64,000 bases of DNA, taken from the NCBI RefSeq assembly GCF_027595985.1, contig NC_073304.1, forward strand, positions 48,401,137 through 48,465,136, given 5' to 3'. This DNA is from Sorex araneus. Taxonomy: Eukaryota; Chordata; Mammalia; Eulipotyphla; Soricidae. The first letter of the stretch is position 1. Each line of letters starts with the position of its first letter. Below, piece after piece: positions 22,917-35,539 of the stretch. The notes under the pieces were generated by a model. It worked only from the letters and a program-made list of their open reading frames with translations. It was not told the origin of the DNA and made no database searches. The translations under genes were made by a program, and so were the position numbers.

Positions 22917-23086
22917 GAGGTCTGGAGAGACAGTAGAGCTGGTAGGGTGCTTGCCTTGCACGCTGCCTACCCAGGTTCAATCTCCGGCATGTCTCTGGTC
23001 CTACAGTCCTGCCAGGAGTGATCTCTGAGTACAGAGCCAGAAGTAAGCCCAGAGCACCACCAGGTGTGGTCAAAAAAATAAAAAGG
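22917..23086 (+). mobile_element. SOR SINE
   Basis: GAGGTCTGGAGAGACAGTAG head, B box GGTTCAATCTC, CTCTGGTCCTACAGTCC core, ACCAGGTGTGGTCAAAAAAA tail. Inserted within the older A-rich L1-like sequence. Confidence 0.85.
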
Positions 23087-23739
23087 TAGGCTTTTTAGAG
23101 CACCATGTCAATAGTAACTACAAAAAGCTGGTTGCATTTTCTCAATATTAGAGAAACAAAGTTTCTTTGAATATTTAAAGTACTATATGAAAGGGGATTT
23201 TTTTCCTGGGGGGGGGGAATAGATGGATTTGATTCTTTGTTGCTGAACAATTTTGTTTCAAAATGTTCAAAGCCAATAGCTACAAAAATAGGAGGACAAA
23301 TTTTTGAAGAAGATTTCAGTGCACCTTCTCAGAATTAATGTCACCAAGACCAAAAAATTGGTCAGCAATAGAAAATTCAATGTTTTTAATTACAGCATTG
23401 ACCTAAAGGAAACAGAATCCTGGATTCCAAAAAGGCAGCAGAAAAAAATATAATTTTGAAGTAATGGGAAAATTGCATATGACAGTTACATAGAAAATAT
23501 TATTTCTATTACATAGAAAGAGCAGTGGCTGGGAGTGTCCTTGGGACACTGATGGAGGTAAGACAGCTCATTGGTGGTGGATGTGGTGTCACAATGATTT
23601 ATGCACTTAAAAGTGTAATTAAAATTATACTTTTAATTAAGCTATAGTTAATTAAAAGTAGAATAAAATAAAAGTGTATAGCACTGTACCTAAAATTATT
23701 GTAAATCCCAATTCCTCAATAAAAATGGTAAAAGAAAAA

Positions 23740-24450
23740 AATGTATTTCTAATTAAGTTACTAAAGAATATATGATAGACACAATTAGCAAGTGTTAAAA
23801 TTTAAGAATGTGACTAAAGCAGCACTAAAAGGAAAAAATGATAGTCTGAAATAGAATCTTTAATAAAAATGTCTATATGAAAATATGATCATTTAAGTAT
23901 TCAAATCAAAAAGTAAAGAAAAAATAATTCAAATTAGCTGAGCGAATATAATAAAGAGGGATAAGTATCTAGAAGGCAGTTATGCTCACCACATACCACT
24001 AATGCAGAAATAAGCATTTGGAAAAAATGGTAAAAGCAAGGGCTGGAGCGACAGCACAGAGGGTTGGGCATTTGCCTTGCACACAGCCAACACGTGTTTG
24101 ATTCCTCCATCCCTCTCGGAGAGCCCGGCAAGCTACCAAGAGTATCCAGCCCACATGGTAGAGCCTGGCAAGCTACCTGTGGCATATTTGATATGCCAAA
24201 AACAGTAACAGGTCTCACAATGCAGATGTTACTGGTGCCCGCTTAAGCAAATCGATAGACAATGGGACAACAGTGCTACAGCAAAAGCAAGGGGGTTTTT
24301 TTGAAACAGAAAATCATATAGATGATATTTTGAAAAGGCAGATCAGGATAAAGAAATGGCACAAGTGAAATTATGATTGGAGTAGAAAAGAGGTAATCAG
24401 TTTAAGTGAAACAAGACTGAAGACTAGCATCAATTTAGTAAATGTTCTCG
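23740..24450 (+). mobile_element. Degraded ancient L1 ORF2 segment (interrupted)
   Basis: AAGCAGCACTAAAAGGAAAA, CAAATTAGCTGAGCG, TAATGCAGAAATAAGCATTTGG and ATAGATGATATTTTGAAAAG follow the endonuclease-to-RT linker of old L1 ORF2 in the right order. All frames are broken. An RTE-tailed SINE (24041-24282) is inserted in it. Confidence 0.5.
24041..24282 (+). mobile_element. SOR-headed SINE with RTE tail, TSD-flanked
   Basis: Starts GGCTGGAGCGACAGCACA, B box TGTTTGATTCC, middle AGAGCCCGGCAAGCTACC and TTGATATGCCAAAAACAG, tail ATGTTACTGGTGCCCGCTTA then AGCAAATCGATAGACAATGG. The tail is colinear with the RTE ORF end at 53520-53572. Exact 9-bp copies of AAAAGCAAG flank it (24032-24040 and 24283-24291), fixing both ends. 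There is no poly(A); it ends GTGCTACAGC. Confidence 0.92.
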
Positions 24451-24852
24451 GTGCACTCAAATTGTGATATCTAAATTTAAAACAATTTAAACAAATGTGT
24501 AAGACTGAAATAAAAGGTTTGAATGGATCTAAAATTTTTTAAGTAGGAAAAGTAAAATTATACATAAAAATTCCCATAAGCAGATCTCTTTTGATTAATG
24601 GGTATTAACAATGTCCCAGTGAACACAAAATCCTAATGGTAAACAAGTTAAATGGTAACATAAAAGACAAGTTTCTCTATTTCCCTTTATATACTAATAA
24701 CATTGCTACCAAACAGCACAGGCAAATATGAGAAATAATCGGTGGGAAGAACAGCAGATAACAGAGACTGAATGCTTGCAAAGCACAAGAGCTAGTCTTA
24801 GAGATTTTATTTGCTTTTGATTATTTCATTTAATTTCTAAAAAAAAATACCA

Positions 24853-25045
24853 TGGGACTGGAGTGATAGCACAGCGAGTAAGGCATTTGCCCTGCACGCG
24901 GCCGACCCAGGTTCGATTCCCAGCATCCCATATGGTCCCCTGAGCACCGCCAGGGGTAATTCCTGAGTGCAGAGCCAGGTGTTACCCCTGTGCATTGCCG
25001 GGTGTGACCTAAAAAGCAAAAAATAAAAATTAAAAATTAAAAATA
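24853..25045 (+). mobile_element. SOR SINE, young
   Basis: Full length, GGGACTGGAGTGATAGCACA to GGGTGTGACCTAAAAAGC with an (AAAAATT)n-like tail. A box and B box (GGTTCGATTCC) are intact, so internal Pol III promoter elements are preserved. Confidence 0.93.
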
Positions 25046-25099
25046 ACTATGTAGTCGTTGTGACTATTAATTTCATTTTTTTCTTACACTTACATATTT

Positions 25100-25175
25100 T
25101 AATTTAGTCCACATAAATTACAAAGCTATTCAAGGGTTGGGTTTCAGGCATACAATGTTTCAGCATCAATCTGAG
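25100..25175 (-). mobile_element. L1 3'-terminal fragment, antisense
   Basis: TACAAAGCTATTCAAGGGTT and GGGTTTCAGGCATACAATGT are the reverse of an L1 tail. Confidence 0.6.
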
Positions 25176-26254
25176 ATAGCACAGAGGATAGAAGTAACTT
25201 ATCCAAATTAGGAGTTAGTGATCGATAAGAATTTGAACAGCTAGAACAGTCTCATCAGGGCCCCTGGTTTTGACCATAATGCTCTACTTCCTCTCATTTT
25301 GCATCTTTCACAATCTACTCAAATACTAAAGAATGAACATCAAGTGAAAATAATTTTTTAATAAATATCTCTAATTAAGTAATTTATTTTAAATAATTTA
25401 ATAACATTTGAAATCCACCCATATTTTATAATCTATAAGGAAACTAGAACTCGATGGTGAATCTTCTATTAACAGAGCCCAAACAGTTTGCTAAGATTTT
25501 GATTTGCTATTATTTTCAAGAAAAGAAACAGATGTTTATCAACATTCTAATTCAACATTGACTGCATGCAAAGTAAGATTAAGTCAATAAAGAAAACAAT
25601 TGGAGAATATTGTGAATTAATAACAAACACTGTTTTTTGCACTGGATAGTTATGTGTACAGAAAATGCAAGAAAAGATCTCTTACTAAAAATGACAAATA
25701 TGATAGTGATTCTTTGATAAAAGAGCAATATGAAAAGTGTGATAGCAAGACAAGCCAAACCGTGTCACTTTCAAGGCAACAAGGACATAAGGCCATATCT
25801 GTGAAATTCTTCCTGAAGATGCAAAATAATCTGAACTTAAATGCAAAGCATATCAGAGTAACTCAATTAAGATGCATTCTGTAAATCACAGGGCTGCTAT
25901 TTCAGACTATAAAAATCAAGAAATAACTATTCAAGGTCAAAGAACATGAAAGAAACACCACAACATATGATTCAAACTAAATTCTTTTGTTGTAAAGAAA
26001 GTACTGGGACAATTGCCAAACTGATTTCAATTTTAATACCAAATGGCAGTAATGCATCAGTGTTAACTTCCTGATTCTGAGAATTTTATTGGGTCATATA
26101 AGAAATGGCTGTATTCATAGGCATTACACACCAAAACAAGGAAGTAATGATGAAATACCATGATGATAACTTACTCACAAGTGACTTGGGAATTAGGCAT
26201 TTATATTACAGTTGGAAATTATCTGTAAGTGTAAATTTGCTTCAAGACATTAAC
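25176..26254. other. AT-rich unique sequence
   Basis: The 76-codon frame at 25654-25884 is Lys/Ser-rich and has no motif I recognise. No repeat assigned. Confidence 0.4.
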
Positions 26255-26271
26255 AATCAAGCATATTTTTA
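26255..26271. repeat. Left TSD of antisense L1
   Basis: AATCAAGCATATTTTTA; its partner at 27939-27955 differs at two positions. Confidence 0.75.
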
Positions 26272-27938
26272 CTTTATCTTAATTTATTTTTATGTATTTT
26301 ATTAGTGAGTCATAGTGGGGTACAGTTACATACTTAAAATTTTAATGTTTGCGTTTCTGTTATACAGTGGTCGAGTGCCCATTCACCAGTGCCCTTCAAC
26401 AGTGCCCATTCTCCACCACCGATGATCCCAGTATCCCTCCCACATCCCAAACCCATCTCCTCCACCCCACCCCACCTCTGTGGCAGGACATTCCCTTTTG
26501 TTCTCTCTCTCCTTTTGGGTGTTGTGGTTTGCAACAGAGGCATTGAGTGGTCATTGTGTTCAATCTATTTTCTACATATGGCACGCATCTCCCAATCTGA
26601 GCAGGTCCTCCAAACACCCTTTACTTGGTGTTCCCTTCTTTATCTGAGCTGTCTTTTCCCCCAGCATATGAGGCCAGCTTCCAAGCTATGGGGCAAACCT
26701 CCTGGTTGTTATTTCTACTATTCTTGGGTGTTAGTCTCCCATTCTGTTACTATATATTCCCAGATGAATGCAATCTTTCTATGTCTATCCCTCTCTTTCT
26801 GACTCATTTCCCTTAACATAATACTTTCCATGTTGATCCACTTATATGCAAAGTTCATGACTTCATCTTTTCTAACAGCTGCATAGTATTCCATTGTGGA
26901 GATGTACCAGTTTCTTGAGCCAGTCATCTGTTCTTGGGCACTCGGGTTTTTCCAGATTTTGTCTTTTGTAAACAGTGCAGCAATGAACATACAAGTGCAG
27001 ATGTCATTTCTACTATACTTCTTTGCCTCTCTGGGATATATTCCCAGAAATGGTATTGCTGGATCAAATGGGAGCTCAATTTCAAATTTTTTGAGAATCG
27101 CCCATACTGTTTTCCAAAAGGGCTGAACCAGTCAGCATTCCCACCAGCAGTGAAGGAGAGTCCCTTTCTCACCACATCTGCGCCAAACAACCGTTGCTTT
27201 TGTTCTTCTGGATGTGGGCCAGTCTCTGTGGTGTGAGATGTTATCTTATTGTTATTTTGATCTGCATCTCCCTGAGGATTAGTGATGAAGAGAATTTTTT
27301 ATGTGCCTTTTGGCCATTCGGATATCTCCTTTGAGAAAGTTTCTGTTCATTTCATCGCCCCATTTTCTGATGGGGTTGGATGTTTTCTCTTGTAAAGTTC
27401 AACCAGCATCTTGTATATCCTTGATATCAACCCCTTATCAGATGGGTATTGGGTGAATATCCTTTCCCATTCTGTAGACTGTCTTTGTATTTTAGTCCTT
27501 GTTTCTTTTGAGGTGCTTCTTAGTATAAGATAGTCCCATTTGTTTATTTCTGTTTCCACTTGCTTCTTAGTATAAGATAGTCCCATTTGTTTATTTCTGT
27601 TTCCACTTGTTTGGCCAGTGGTGTGTCACCTTTGAAGCTATCTTTAGCTTCAATGTCGTGGAGGGTTTTGCCGATCTTGTCTTCAGTGTACCTTATGAAT
27701 TCTGGTCTGATGTTGAGGTTTTTAATCCATTTTGATCTTACTTTTGTACATGGTGTTACGTAGAGATCTGAGCCCAATTTTTGGCATGTAGCTGTGCAGT
27801 TCTGCCAGAACCATTTGTTAAAGAGGCTTTCCTTGCTCCACTTCACATTTCTTGCTCCCTTATCAAAGATTAGATAATAATATATTTGAGGGTGTGTGTC
27901 AGGATATTCCACTCTGTTCTATTTTTCTGAGGCTCTGC
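26272..27938 (-). mobile_element. 5'-truncated L1, antisense: ORF2 C-terminal third plus 3' UTR
   Basis: The minus strand carries the ORF2 region from SLFNKWFWQN and LYVTPCTKVRSKWIKNLN through STEWERIFTQYPSDK to YYAAVRKDEVMNFAYKWI, then a stop and a 3' UTR with a C-rich (plus-strand) block. It lacks endonuclease and RT, so it cannot move by itself. Frames are broken by a 47-bp tandem duplication at 27514-27607 and by several indels. The A-rich tail lies at 26272-26300. Near-identical 17-bp direct repeats define both ends, so this is a bona fide target-primed insertion. Confidence 0.92.
27514..27607. repeat. 47-bp perfect tandem duplication inside L1 ORF2
   Basis: The unit starting TGCTTCTTAGTATAAG occurs twice without a mismatch (27514-27560 and 27561-27607). 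Because 47 is not a multiple of three it shifts the ORF2 frame. Identity of the two units implies a recent event relative to the L1 insertion. Confidence 0.95.
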
Positions 27939-27955
27939 AATTAAGCATATATTTA
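27939..27955. repeat. Right TSD of antisense L1
   Basis: AATTAAGCATATATTTA, paired with 26255-26271. Confidence 0.75.
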
Positions 27956-28004
27956 TTTAAAAAGAAAACATTATTGAACCATTACTTCATTCACATTAAC
28001 AACA

Positions 28005-28075
28005 AAGACATTCATTCAACAAAAATTTATTGAGTACCTGCTAGGTACAAGGCACTGACTAATACATGCAAAATT
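28005..28075 (-). mobile_element. MIR/L2 end fragment, antisense
   Basis: ATTCATTCAACAAAAATTTA then TTGAGTACCTGCTAGGTACA is the reverse of the shared MIR/L2 3' terminus. Confidence 0.6.
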
Positions 28076-28089
28076 TTATGGATAAATTA

Positions 28090-28330
28090 AAGTTTCCTTA
28101 AAAATACATAAGAAGATCAAATAAATGGAAAGATATATCATGTGGTAGGAAGACTCTCTTCTATAAATGACAAGACAATTCTCTTCAAAACAATCTATAA
28201 ATACAGTAAAAGTGCAATCAAAACCCAAAATAATTTAGACTGGAATTTGACAATATAATTCTAATGTTTTATTGCTTTATTTTTGGGCAAAGCAGCAAGA
28301 AATATAGAACAATTTTGAAGAAGGAAATAA
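28090..28330 (+). mobile_element. Ancient L1 ORF2 fragment
   Basis: AAATGGAAAGATATATCATG, GAAGACTCTCTTCTATAAAT, AGTGCAATCAAAACCCAAA and ATAGAACAATTTTGAAGAAG are the order found just after the RT domain of old L1 ORF2. All frames are closed. Confidence 0.6.
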
Positions 28331-30099
28331 GGTATAGACATTTGTCCTATGAAATACCAAAAAATTAAAACAGAATTTCTTTCTACTTTCTCTATAAGTC
28401 AAATGTATATGAATTTGTACTTATTGAGCGAGGATGCTTTTGCCACTAAGGTTCATCCTGAAAGAATGGTGTGGCCAACTCCCCTTGGACCCATTTTTAT
28501 AGATCCTACACCAGGAGTGATCCTACACTGCCTTGGGGAACTACTAGCACTATACTAATAAGCTTGGTTTTTCCAAACCATAAATTTGAATTCTCAGTCA
28601 TTCTTCACAAAGGACTCCTTCAAAAAAATAGAAAACATAATTTGGTCCTATGTTAGGACAATATAAATAGCTTCTTAGCAATGGTACATAAAATTGAACA
28701 TCAAGTAGAGAATTCAGAACTTCATGCAGAAACAGCAGTCTTGTGAAAAATCAAAAGAGAAGGTGAGATTTGCCAAGACCAGGTAAAGAGCAATACTTCA
28801 GAAATGAAGGCCAATCACAGTGACCTTAAAAAGGTATGTTTTAGAAAACCAGAATGAGAAATTTGCCACAAAAGCAACTCAGGCCTGGAGGGAAATGTCA
28901 TTAATTAAGTGCTTTGAAAGGCAGAATCAATCCTTCCATTCTCCATCCCCCTCCCCATCCCTTTAGTCCTCAAATAGCTAGAACAAGTTCCACTGAGAGT
29001 CCCTTTTCCTGGGACTGAGTAGTGACACTGACCCAGAGTAGGGCAAGAGCTCAGTTTATTTCAGAAAGGAATATTAAAAAGGATTTCTGACAAATAGAGA
29101 ACTTGCTCATTCTTTCTATTTGTAGACTGATTCATAACAGCAAAGAAAGGGCCATCCCAGACATGTCTTAAGTCCATTTTCATGAAGGTCAATTCTTAGT
29201 ATTTCTTAATCTCTTTCCCTCGCTTTTTTGCCTCCCTCTTATCTCTCTTTCATCTGCCTTCCCTCCTGTCTCTCACCATGGCCAGCACACATGCATACAA
29301 GTGCACACATATGCTAATGCACACCACTCCACATCATACATAGTCTTACAGTCTTCACCTGAAGAAATTTGGAAAGATGGGTACAACGGTGGGAGTCAGA
29401 ATGTGTCCTTGTCTGATTTGTCTGCCCTATACCACAAGAATAGGGTTTATTGCTGACAGAGAGAGTCCTTAGCCCCAGTCATCATCTCAGTGACTCCAGT
29501 TACTTCATAAGACAAAAGGGGCAGCCAGAGTTCTCATAGGGTAGCTGTTTATCAGCAAAGCTCCTACTGATAACCCAGAGACCCAAGTTTTTTTTTCAGT
29601 ATTGCATAAGAAAAGACTTGGTTCATACTCTCTCTATCCCACGTATTTACTATATAACTCTTTAATAAGCACTTGAGGTCAGAGGATCCCAGCAGCACCC
29701 CCAATCTACTTGATAAAGCTATTTCAGCACATGGACACTCATTAATCCTACACAGAGATCTGAAAGGGAATCATAATCCAAGAGGGAAATAAAATTGTTC
29801 ATTTTAATGCAGTGTGAACAGCGAAAAGACTAGTTTATGTTTATGGTGTGGGTTGTGGTGGAGAGGAAAGTTCCCAGGACTGTTGCTTTAAGTTGGGCCA
29901 ACTGTGTAAGGTACATTAGTGATGCTCATCTGGTGCCTTGGTGTATTTCCTACCATCAAAAATAACCTGAAAGGTTCTTCACATCACCATGATGGTGAAT
30001 TCTACATCTACTTTGGAAGCATTTTATTTCACCAAAATGAATCAATGGTTCTAATAAAAAGATGGTTCACTTCTCTGAAATTAAAGCTAAGTCTCCAAT
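28331..30099. other. Unique sequence
   Basis: No gene or repeat recognised; no open frame longer than 70 codons. Confidence 0.4.
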
Positions 30100-30255
30100 T
30101 AAGGCTAGAGAGATAGTAGACGGGCTAACGGCACTTGCCTTGCGTACAGCTGATGCTTATTAATCCCTGGCTCCACCTATGGTCCTCCAAACACCACCAT
30201 ATGCATGTTGTCCCTGAGCATGGAAAAGGATTAAGCCCAGAGAACCTCAAAACAT
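30100..30255 (+). mobile_element. SOR SINE, diverged
   Basis: AGGCTAGAGAGATAGTAGAC head and GCACTTGCCTTGCGTACAGC A/B spacer are clear; the B box and the 3' half are damaged. Confidence 0.7.
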
Positions 30256-30339
30256 GACAACAACCTTTGAATCTCACTTTAATATTGTTCTTTAATATTG
30301 TAAAGATAAACAATATTAAAACATTCAGAATACTTTAAA

Positions 30340-30550
30340 ATTTCTCTTCTTTTTGGTTGTTGCAAGTATACACACTTGGCTCTAGTGCTCTCACACATTT
30401 GATTGTAGTGTTTAGAGATCATACTTGTCATACCCAGGGTATCCTAGTGGTATTGCCAGTGATGACACTTGATGATGGAGGGGTGGAGGTAGTGACAAGG
30501 GTCAATCTCCTGGCCTAGTGCTCTGTTACTGGTCCACATCTCTGAATCTG
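30340..30550 (-). mobile_element. Possible degenerate SINE, antisense
   Basis: GGGTCAATCTCCTGGCCTAG followed by ACTGGTCCACATCTCTGAA resembles a reversed tRNA-derived head. The body does not align well with SOR. Confidence 0.3.
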
Positions 30551-31797
30551 TTTAGAATATTTGTAATTATCCCCCTCCCCAAAAAATTCCACCAAATACA
30601 TGTCTTCCTTTAGTACTTTGAAAATTACAGAAAACAATAAGAGAAGAGAAAAATTAGCAAGAAATTAGGAAGTAAGGAAAACACTATCATTTCTTTGGTG
30701 GGTATTATATTTTTCTAAGAAACAAATTTTGTCGGGACATGTTTGCATTTTACAAAAGCATGTTTGCTAGTATTGCAAGCTGTGTACATAATTTACCACG
30801 TTGATTGTTTTTATTCCATGTTTTATTGCAAGAATTTCCACATCCTTAAATTATCTTTGGAAAAGTATTTTTAATGACTAAAAAAATAGTCTATCATATG
30901 GATGGATTGTTCACAATTATTTCAACTATTTTTCCACTGGTGGAAATCTGTTTTTCCACTCCCTATGCTCACTGAACATAAATCTGAGATCTATGATTAC
31001 TCCCTTAAGATAAATTTCTAAAGGTGTAACAACTAGAAAAAGCCAGTGTGTATTTTTAAAAGATTCTTTATACATATTGTTCAGTTTCTCTCTAGAAATG
31101 CAAATACAGTTCCGAGGACACAGCGGATACTTAATAAATATTTATTAGTGAATGAATAAATGATGTTTAAGATTCTCCATAACATTCTTGCTAGAAATTG
31201 GTATTCCTCAACCTTAGGAAGCTAAATAATCTTTGCAGGTATAAACAAACCAATACTGGGTTGGGGGAACTAATAAACTAATAAGATTTTAATTACCTCC
31301 TTGAAGAATATGAACCAGAAATTTACTTCTACATCTGTTCTGTATTTACTTAATGAAAAGTTGTGTAGCCATAACAATGTTTCAGAGGAATAATTACTGT
31401 TAGGAAAATGCGTACTGTCTTAAAAGCAGACCCCAAATTCATACATATGTATGATTCCACTCTTATGAAATATGTATATGTATACAAACCTACATCATGT
31501 AGGTATATAATATGTTATATATAATAAAATTAAAAAGCAAAGTATGAAGTGATTCTCTCTGCATGATAGATTATGGGTCATTCTTCTATTATGGCATGTG
31601 TACAGTTCTAAATTTTTAGCATTGAGTATCTATTACATTTTTAATTAAGGAGAAACAGGGTTTTCAAATGTTGAATTACTAAGGAACTAAAGGAAATGTT
31701 TCCTAGAGCTATATCTGTTACTTTGAGACAGTAAACAGAGTGATAAACTGGCAGTTCCAATAGTTCCTTAGTCTTCTGGGGGCGGCGGGGGCGGGGG
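30551..31797. other. AT-rich unique sequence with a MIR/L2 tail
   Basis: At 31120-31165 ACTTAATAAATATTTATTAG followed by TGAATGAATAAATGA is a MIR/L2 3' end. At 31430-31480 a weak L1M-like patch is possible. Otherwise nothing is recognised. Confidence 0.4.
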
Positions 31798-32130
31798 GGG
31801 GAATTCATAACAAAATACCAGAGGCTGGGTGGCTTCCACAACAGAAATTTATTTCTCACAGTTTTGAAGATTGGAATTTGAGATGGCAGTGTCTGCATAG
31901 TTGCATTCTAGTGAAACCTCTCTTCTCTCTCTAGAGAGGCTCATGTGCATGGAGAGAGCAAATTCTGATTCCTTTTAATTGCACTAGTCCCATCATGAGA
32001 TCCAACCTTTCTGACTTCCTCTGACATTAATCATCTCCAAAAAGCTTATTCCCAAATATCATCACACTTGAGGATTTTAAAGTATGAATTTTGGAGTTGG
32101 GATAAGGGCACATTCACTCTGAAACAGGGA
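31798..32130 (-). mobile_element. MLT1-type ERVL-MaLR solo LTR, antisense
   Basis: In reverse: ATAACAAAATACCAGAGGCT, CAGAAATTTATTTCTCACAG, GCACTAGTCCCATCATGAGA, AGTATGAATTTTGGAG. This is the MLT1A-like block order, complementary to that at 5500-5815. A GC-rich run (GGGGGCGGCGGGGGCGGG) abuts the end at 31778-31800. No coding region. Confidence 0.75.
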
Positions 32131-32427
32131 ATACTCCAAGATTAATAATGAGATAAGTTCAAGTTTACACTGTTTCAAATAAAATATTTAGAAGAATTAT
32201 CTTACCAGATTATAGACTACAAATGAAAACAAAAAACACATGAAAAGTCCTGGCCATCAAAAGACACATTCTTGTGTGGGGAAAAGAGAAAATGAATACA
32301 AATTAGTGCAATGGAATTCTAACAAAAATTTGAGTGGAGAGCAGGAACATAAAAGGAGGGTTCTTAGTTTGGAAACAATCAGGAACTACTTCTAAAAAGA
32401 AGTGAAACTTAGAATCTGAATTTTGAT

Positions 32428-33142
<715 letters not shown>

Positions 33143-33153
33143 CGACAAAGATG

Positions 33154-33333
33154 TTGGGGCCCAGGAGAGAAGAAAAAGAGCCTCAAAAGACTTGAGCATA
33201 TGCTTTACATGGGAGAACCCCAGGTTCAATCCCTGGGCACCACATGGTTCCCACAGCACTTGCAGAAGTCCTCAAATGGGAGTAGACCCCAGCCTTGCTG
33301 GGTGTGGCCCAAAAGCCAAAAAAAAAAAAAAGT
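33154..33333 (+). mobile_element. SOR SINE, diverged
   Basis: Head partly lost beside the purine tract; B box GGTTCAATCCC intact; GCACCACATGGTTCCCAC core; GGGTGTGGCCCAAAAGCC tail with A14. Confidence 0.8.
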
Positions 33334-33364
33334 AGAGCTATGTAAGCCCTTTAGAAGGCTGTGT

Positions 33365-33535
33365 CATACAGCGGGTAGGGCGTTCGCCTTGCACGCGGCT
33401 GACCCGGGTTCGATCCCCAGCATCCCATATGGTCCCCCAAGCACCACCAGGAGTAATTCCTGAGTGCAAAGCCAGAAGTAACCCCTGAGCATCGCTGGGT
33501 GTGACCCAAAAAAAGCAAAAAAAAAAAAAGAAAAA
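33365..33535 (+). mobile_element. SOR SINE, young, 5' truncated, exact TSD
   Basis: Begins inside the A box (ACAGCGGGTAGGGCG) and then follows the consensus closely: B box GGTTCGATCCC, CATATGGTCCCCCAAG, GGGTGTGACCC and an A-rich tail. AGAAGGCTGTGT occurs exactly on both sides (33353-33364 and 33536-33547). Low divergence plus an exact TSD point to recent insertion. Confidence 0.95.
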
Positions 33536-34125
33536 AGAAGGCTGTGTAATACAAAGGGAACAGCCTGTACTGTGGACAGCCAGAAATCTGGCTCTGCAAT
33601 AGGAAGGGATGAAAAAAGAGACGATGTTGGAGAAAGGACTCCAGTCTCTGTTCTAAGCTGTTCTAAGTTGTAGCAGAGACTCATGAGCTGTTCAAGACTT
33701 ATCTCCAAGTTAAAAGGTTGAGACTTCTCCAAGATTATAAAAAACATTAATTTTAAACAGAAAAAAAACAATAACTCAAAATTTTAAACCAATCTTTTTC
33801 ATGAATATTGATGCAAGAATCCTCAGCAAAATCTTAGCAAACCAAATCCAACAGCACATCAAAAAAAGTTATATACCGTAATCAAGTGGGATTCATCTCA
33901 GGGATACAAGAGTGGTTCAACATATGCAAATCAATAACATAATACACTGCATCAGTAAAAGGAAAGATAAAAATCATATGGTCATAACAATCAATGCTGA
34001 GAAAGCTTTTGACAAGACCCAATACTTACTTATGATTTTAAAAATCCTCAGCAAAAAGGGGTGGAAGGAACCTTAATCAAATAGTAATGGTTACCTATAA
34101 GAAGCCCATGACTGATATTAGTATT

Positions 34126-34375
34126 GCACTGTAGCACTGTTTTCCCGTTGTTCATCGATTTGCTCAAGTGGGTACCAGTAACATATCCATTGTGAGACTT
34201 GTTGTTACTCTTTTTGGCATATTGAATATGCCACAGGTAGCTTGCCAGGCTCTGCCATGCGGGCGGGATACTCTCAGTAGCTTGCCAGGCTCTCTGAGAG
34301 GGATGGAGGAGTTGAACCTGATCAGCCACATGCAAGGCAAATGCCCTACTCGCTGTGCTATTGCTCCAGCCCAAT
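34126..34375 (-). mobile_element. SOR-headed SINE with RTE tail, antisense, TSD-flanked
   Basis: The reverse strand runs GGGCTGGAGCAATAGCACAG, CTCAGAGAGCCTGGCAAGCT, TTCAATATGCCAAAAAGAG, then GTTACTGGTACCCACTTGAG and CAAATCGATGAACAACGGG. Exact 11-bp ATATTAGTATT copies flank it (34115-34125 and 34376-34386). Same structure as 24041-24282, inserted into a pre-existing L1. Confidence 0.93.
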
Positions 34376-35539
34376 ATATTAGTATTAATTGTGAAAAACA
34401 AACATATTCCTATTAAAATCAGGCACAAAGATGTCTACCACCTCCACTCCATTCAACATTGTATTAAAAGTTCTAGCAACAGCAATCAGGGAAGAAAAAT
34501 AAATAAAAGGAATCCAAATTGGAAGAGAGGAAGTCAAATTAGTTCTATTTGCAGATGACTTGATCATATACACTAAAGACCAAATAGTTTCCCCCAAAGC
34601 ACTTAGAAACAATATGCCAATATGGCAAAGTGGCTGGCTACAAGGCCAGTACATAAAAATTGGTCACATTCCTATACATAAACAATGAGTCAGAGGATCA
34701 AGAGATCAAAGAATCTAACCTGTTTAAAATACTGTCCAAAAACATAAAGTAACTAGGGATCAATCTAGCAAAACAGGTGAGTGATATATACTATGAAAAC
34801 TTAAAAAAAAACCTAAGATAGAAATAGAAGAAGAACATATGAAGTGGAAAAACATTCCATGCTTTGGGATTGGAAGAATCAATATTGTCAAAATTATCAA
34901 CCACTGTATCTATTCAATGAGATCCCCATCCAAATTCAGACTACATTCTTCCAGGACTTAAAACAGTTCATAATGAAGTTTGTGTAGAATCATGATAGAA
35001 CCCAAACAGCCAAAGAGTCAAAACCGTACAGAAAAATAAGAAACTGGGAGGCATCTACTACCTATCTTGAAACTATACTATTAAGCTATAATAATCAAAA
35101 CAACATGGTACTGAAATAAGGACAGACTCTGACTAATGGGTTAGAATAGTATATCCAAGGACAAACCCTAATATACATGGTCAGCTAGTTTTTGACAAAG
35201 TAGCTGAGAGTATAAAATAGAATAAAAAGAGCCTATTCAACAAATGGTTCTGGGAAAACTGGATAAGTGCATGTAAAAAAAAATTAAAGCTGTATCCATA
35301 TTGAACACTTTAAACAAGTTGATTTAAAGTGGATCAAGGACCTTGAGATCAGATCTGACTTCAAAGCTGTCTTCAATGATATGATGCCATTGTCAAAAGC
35401 TACAAAATCAAAGATAAACAAAGGGAGTTTGTTTAGTTATTTTATCAAATAGAGTTACTTCATGGCAAAAAAAAAAACATAGACTAAAACTAAAGTACAG
35501 CTAACTGAATAGAGACAAAAAAATCTGAAAGGGTTGATG

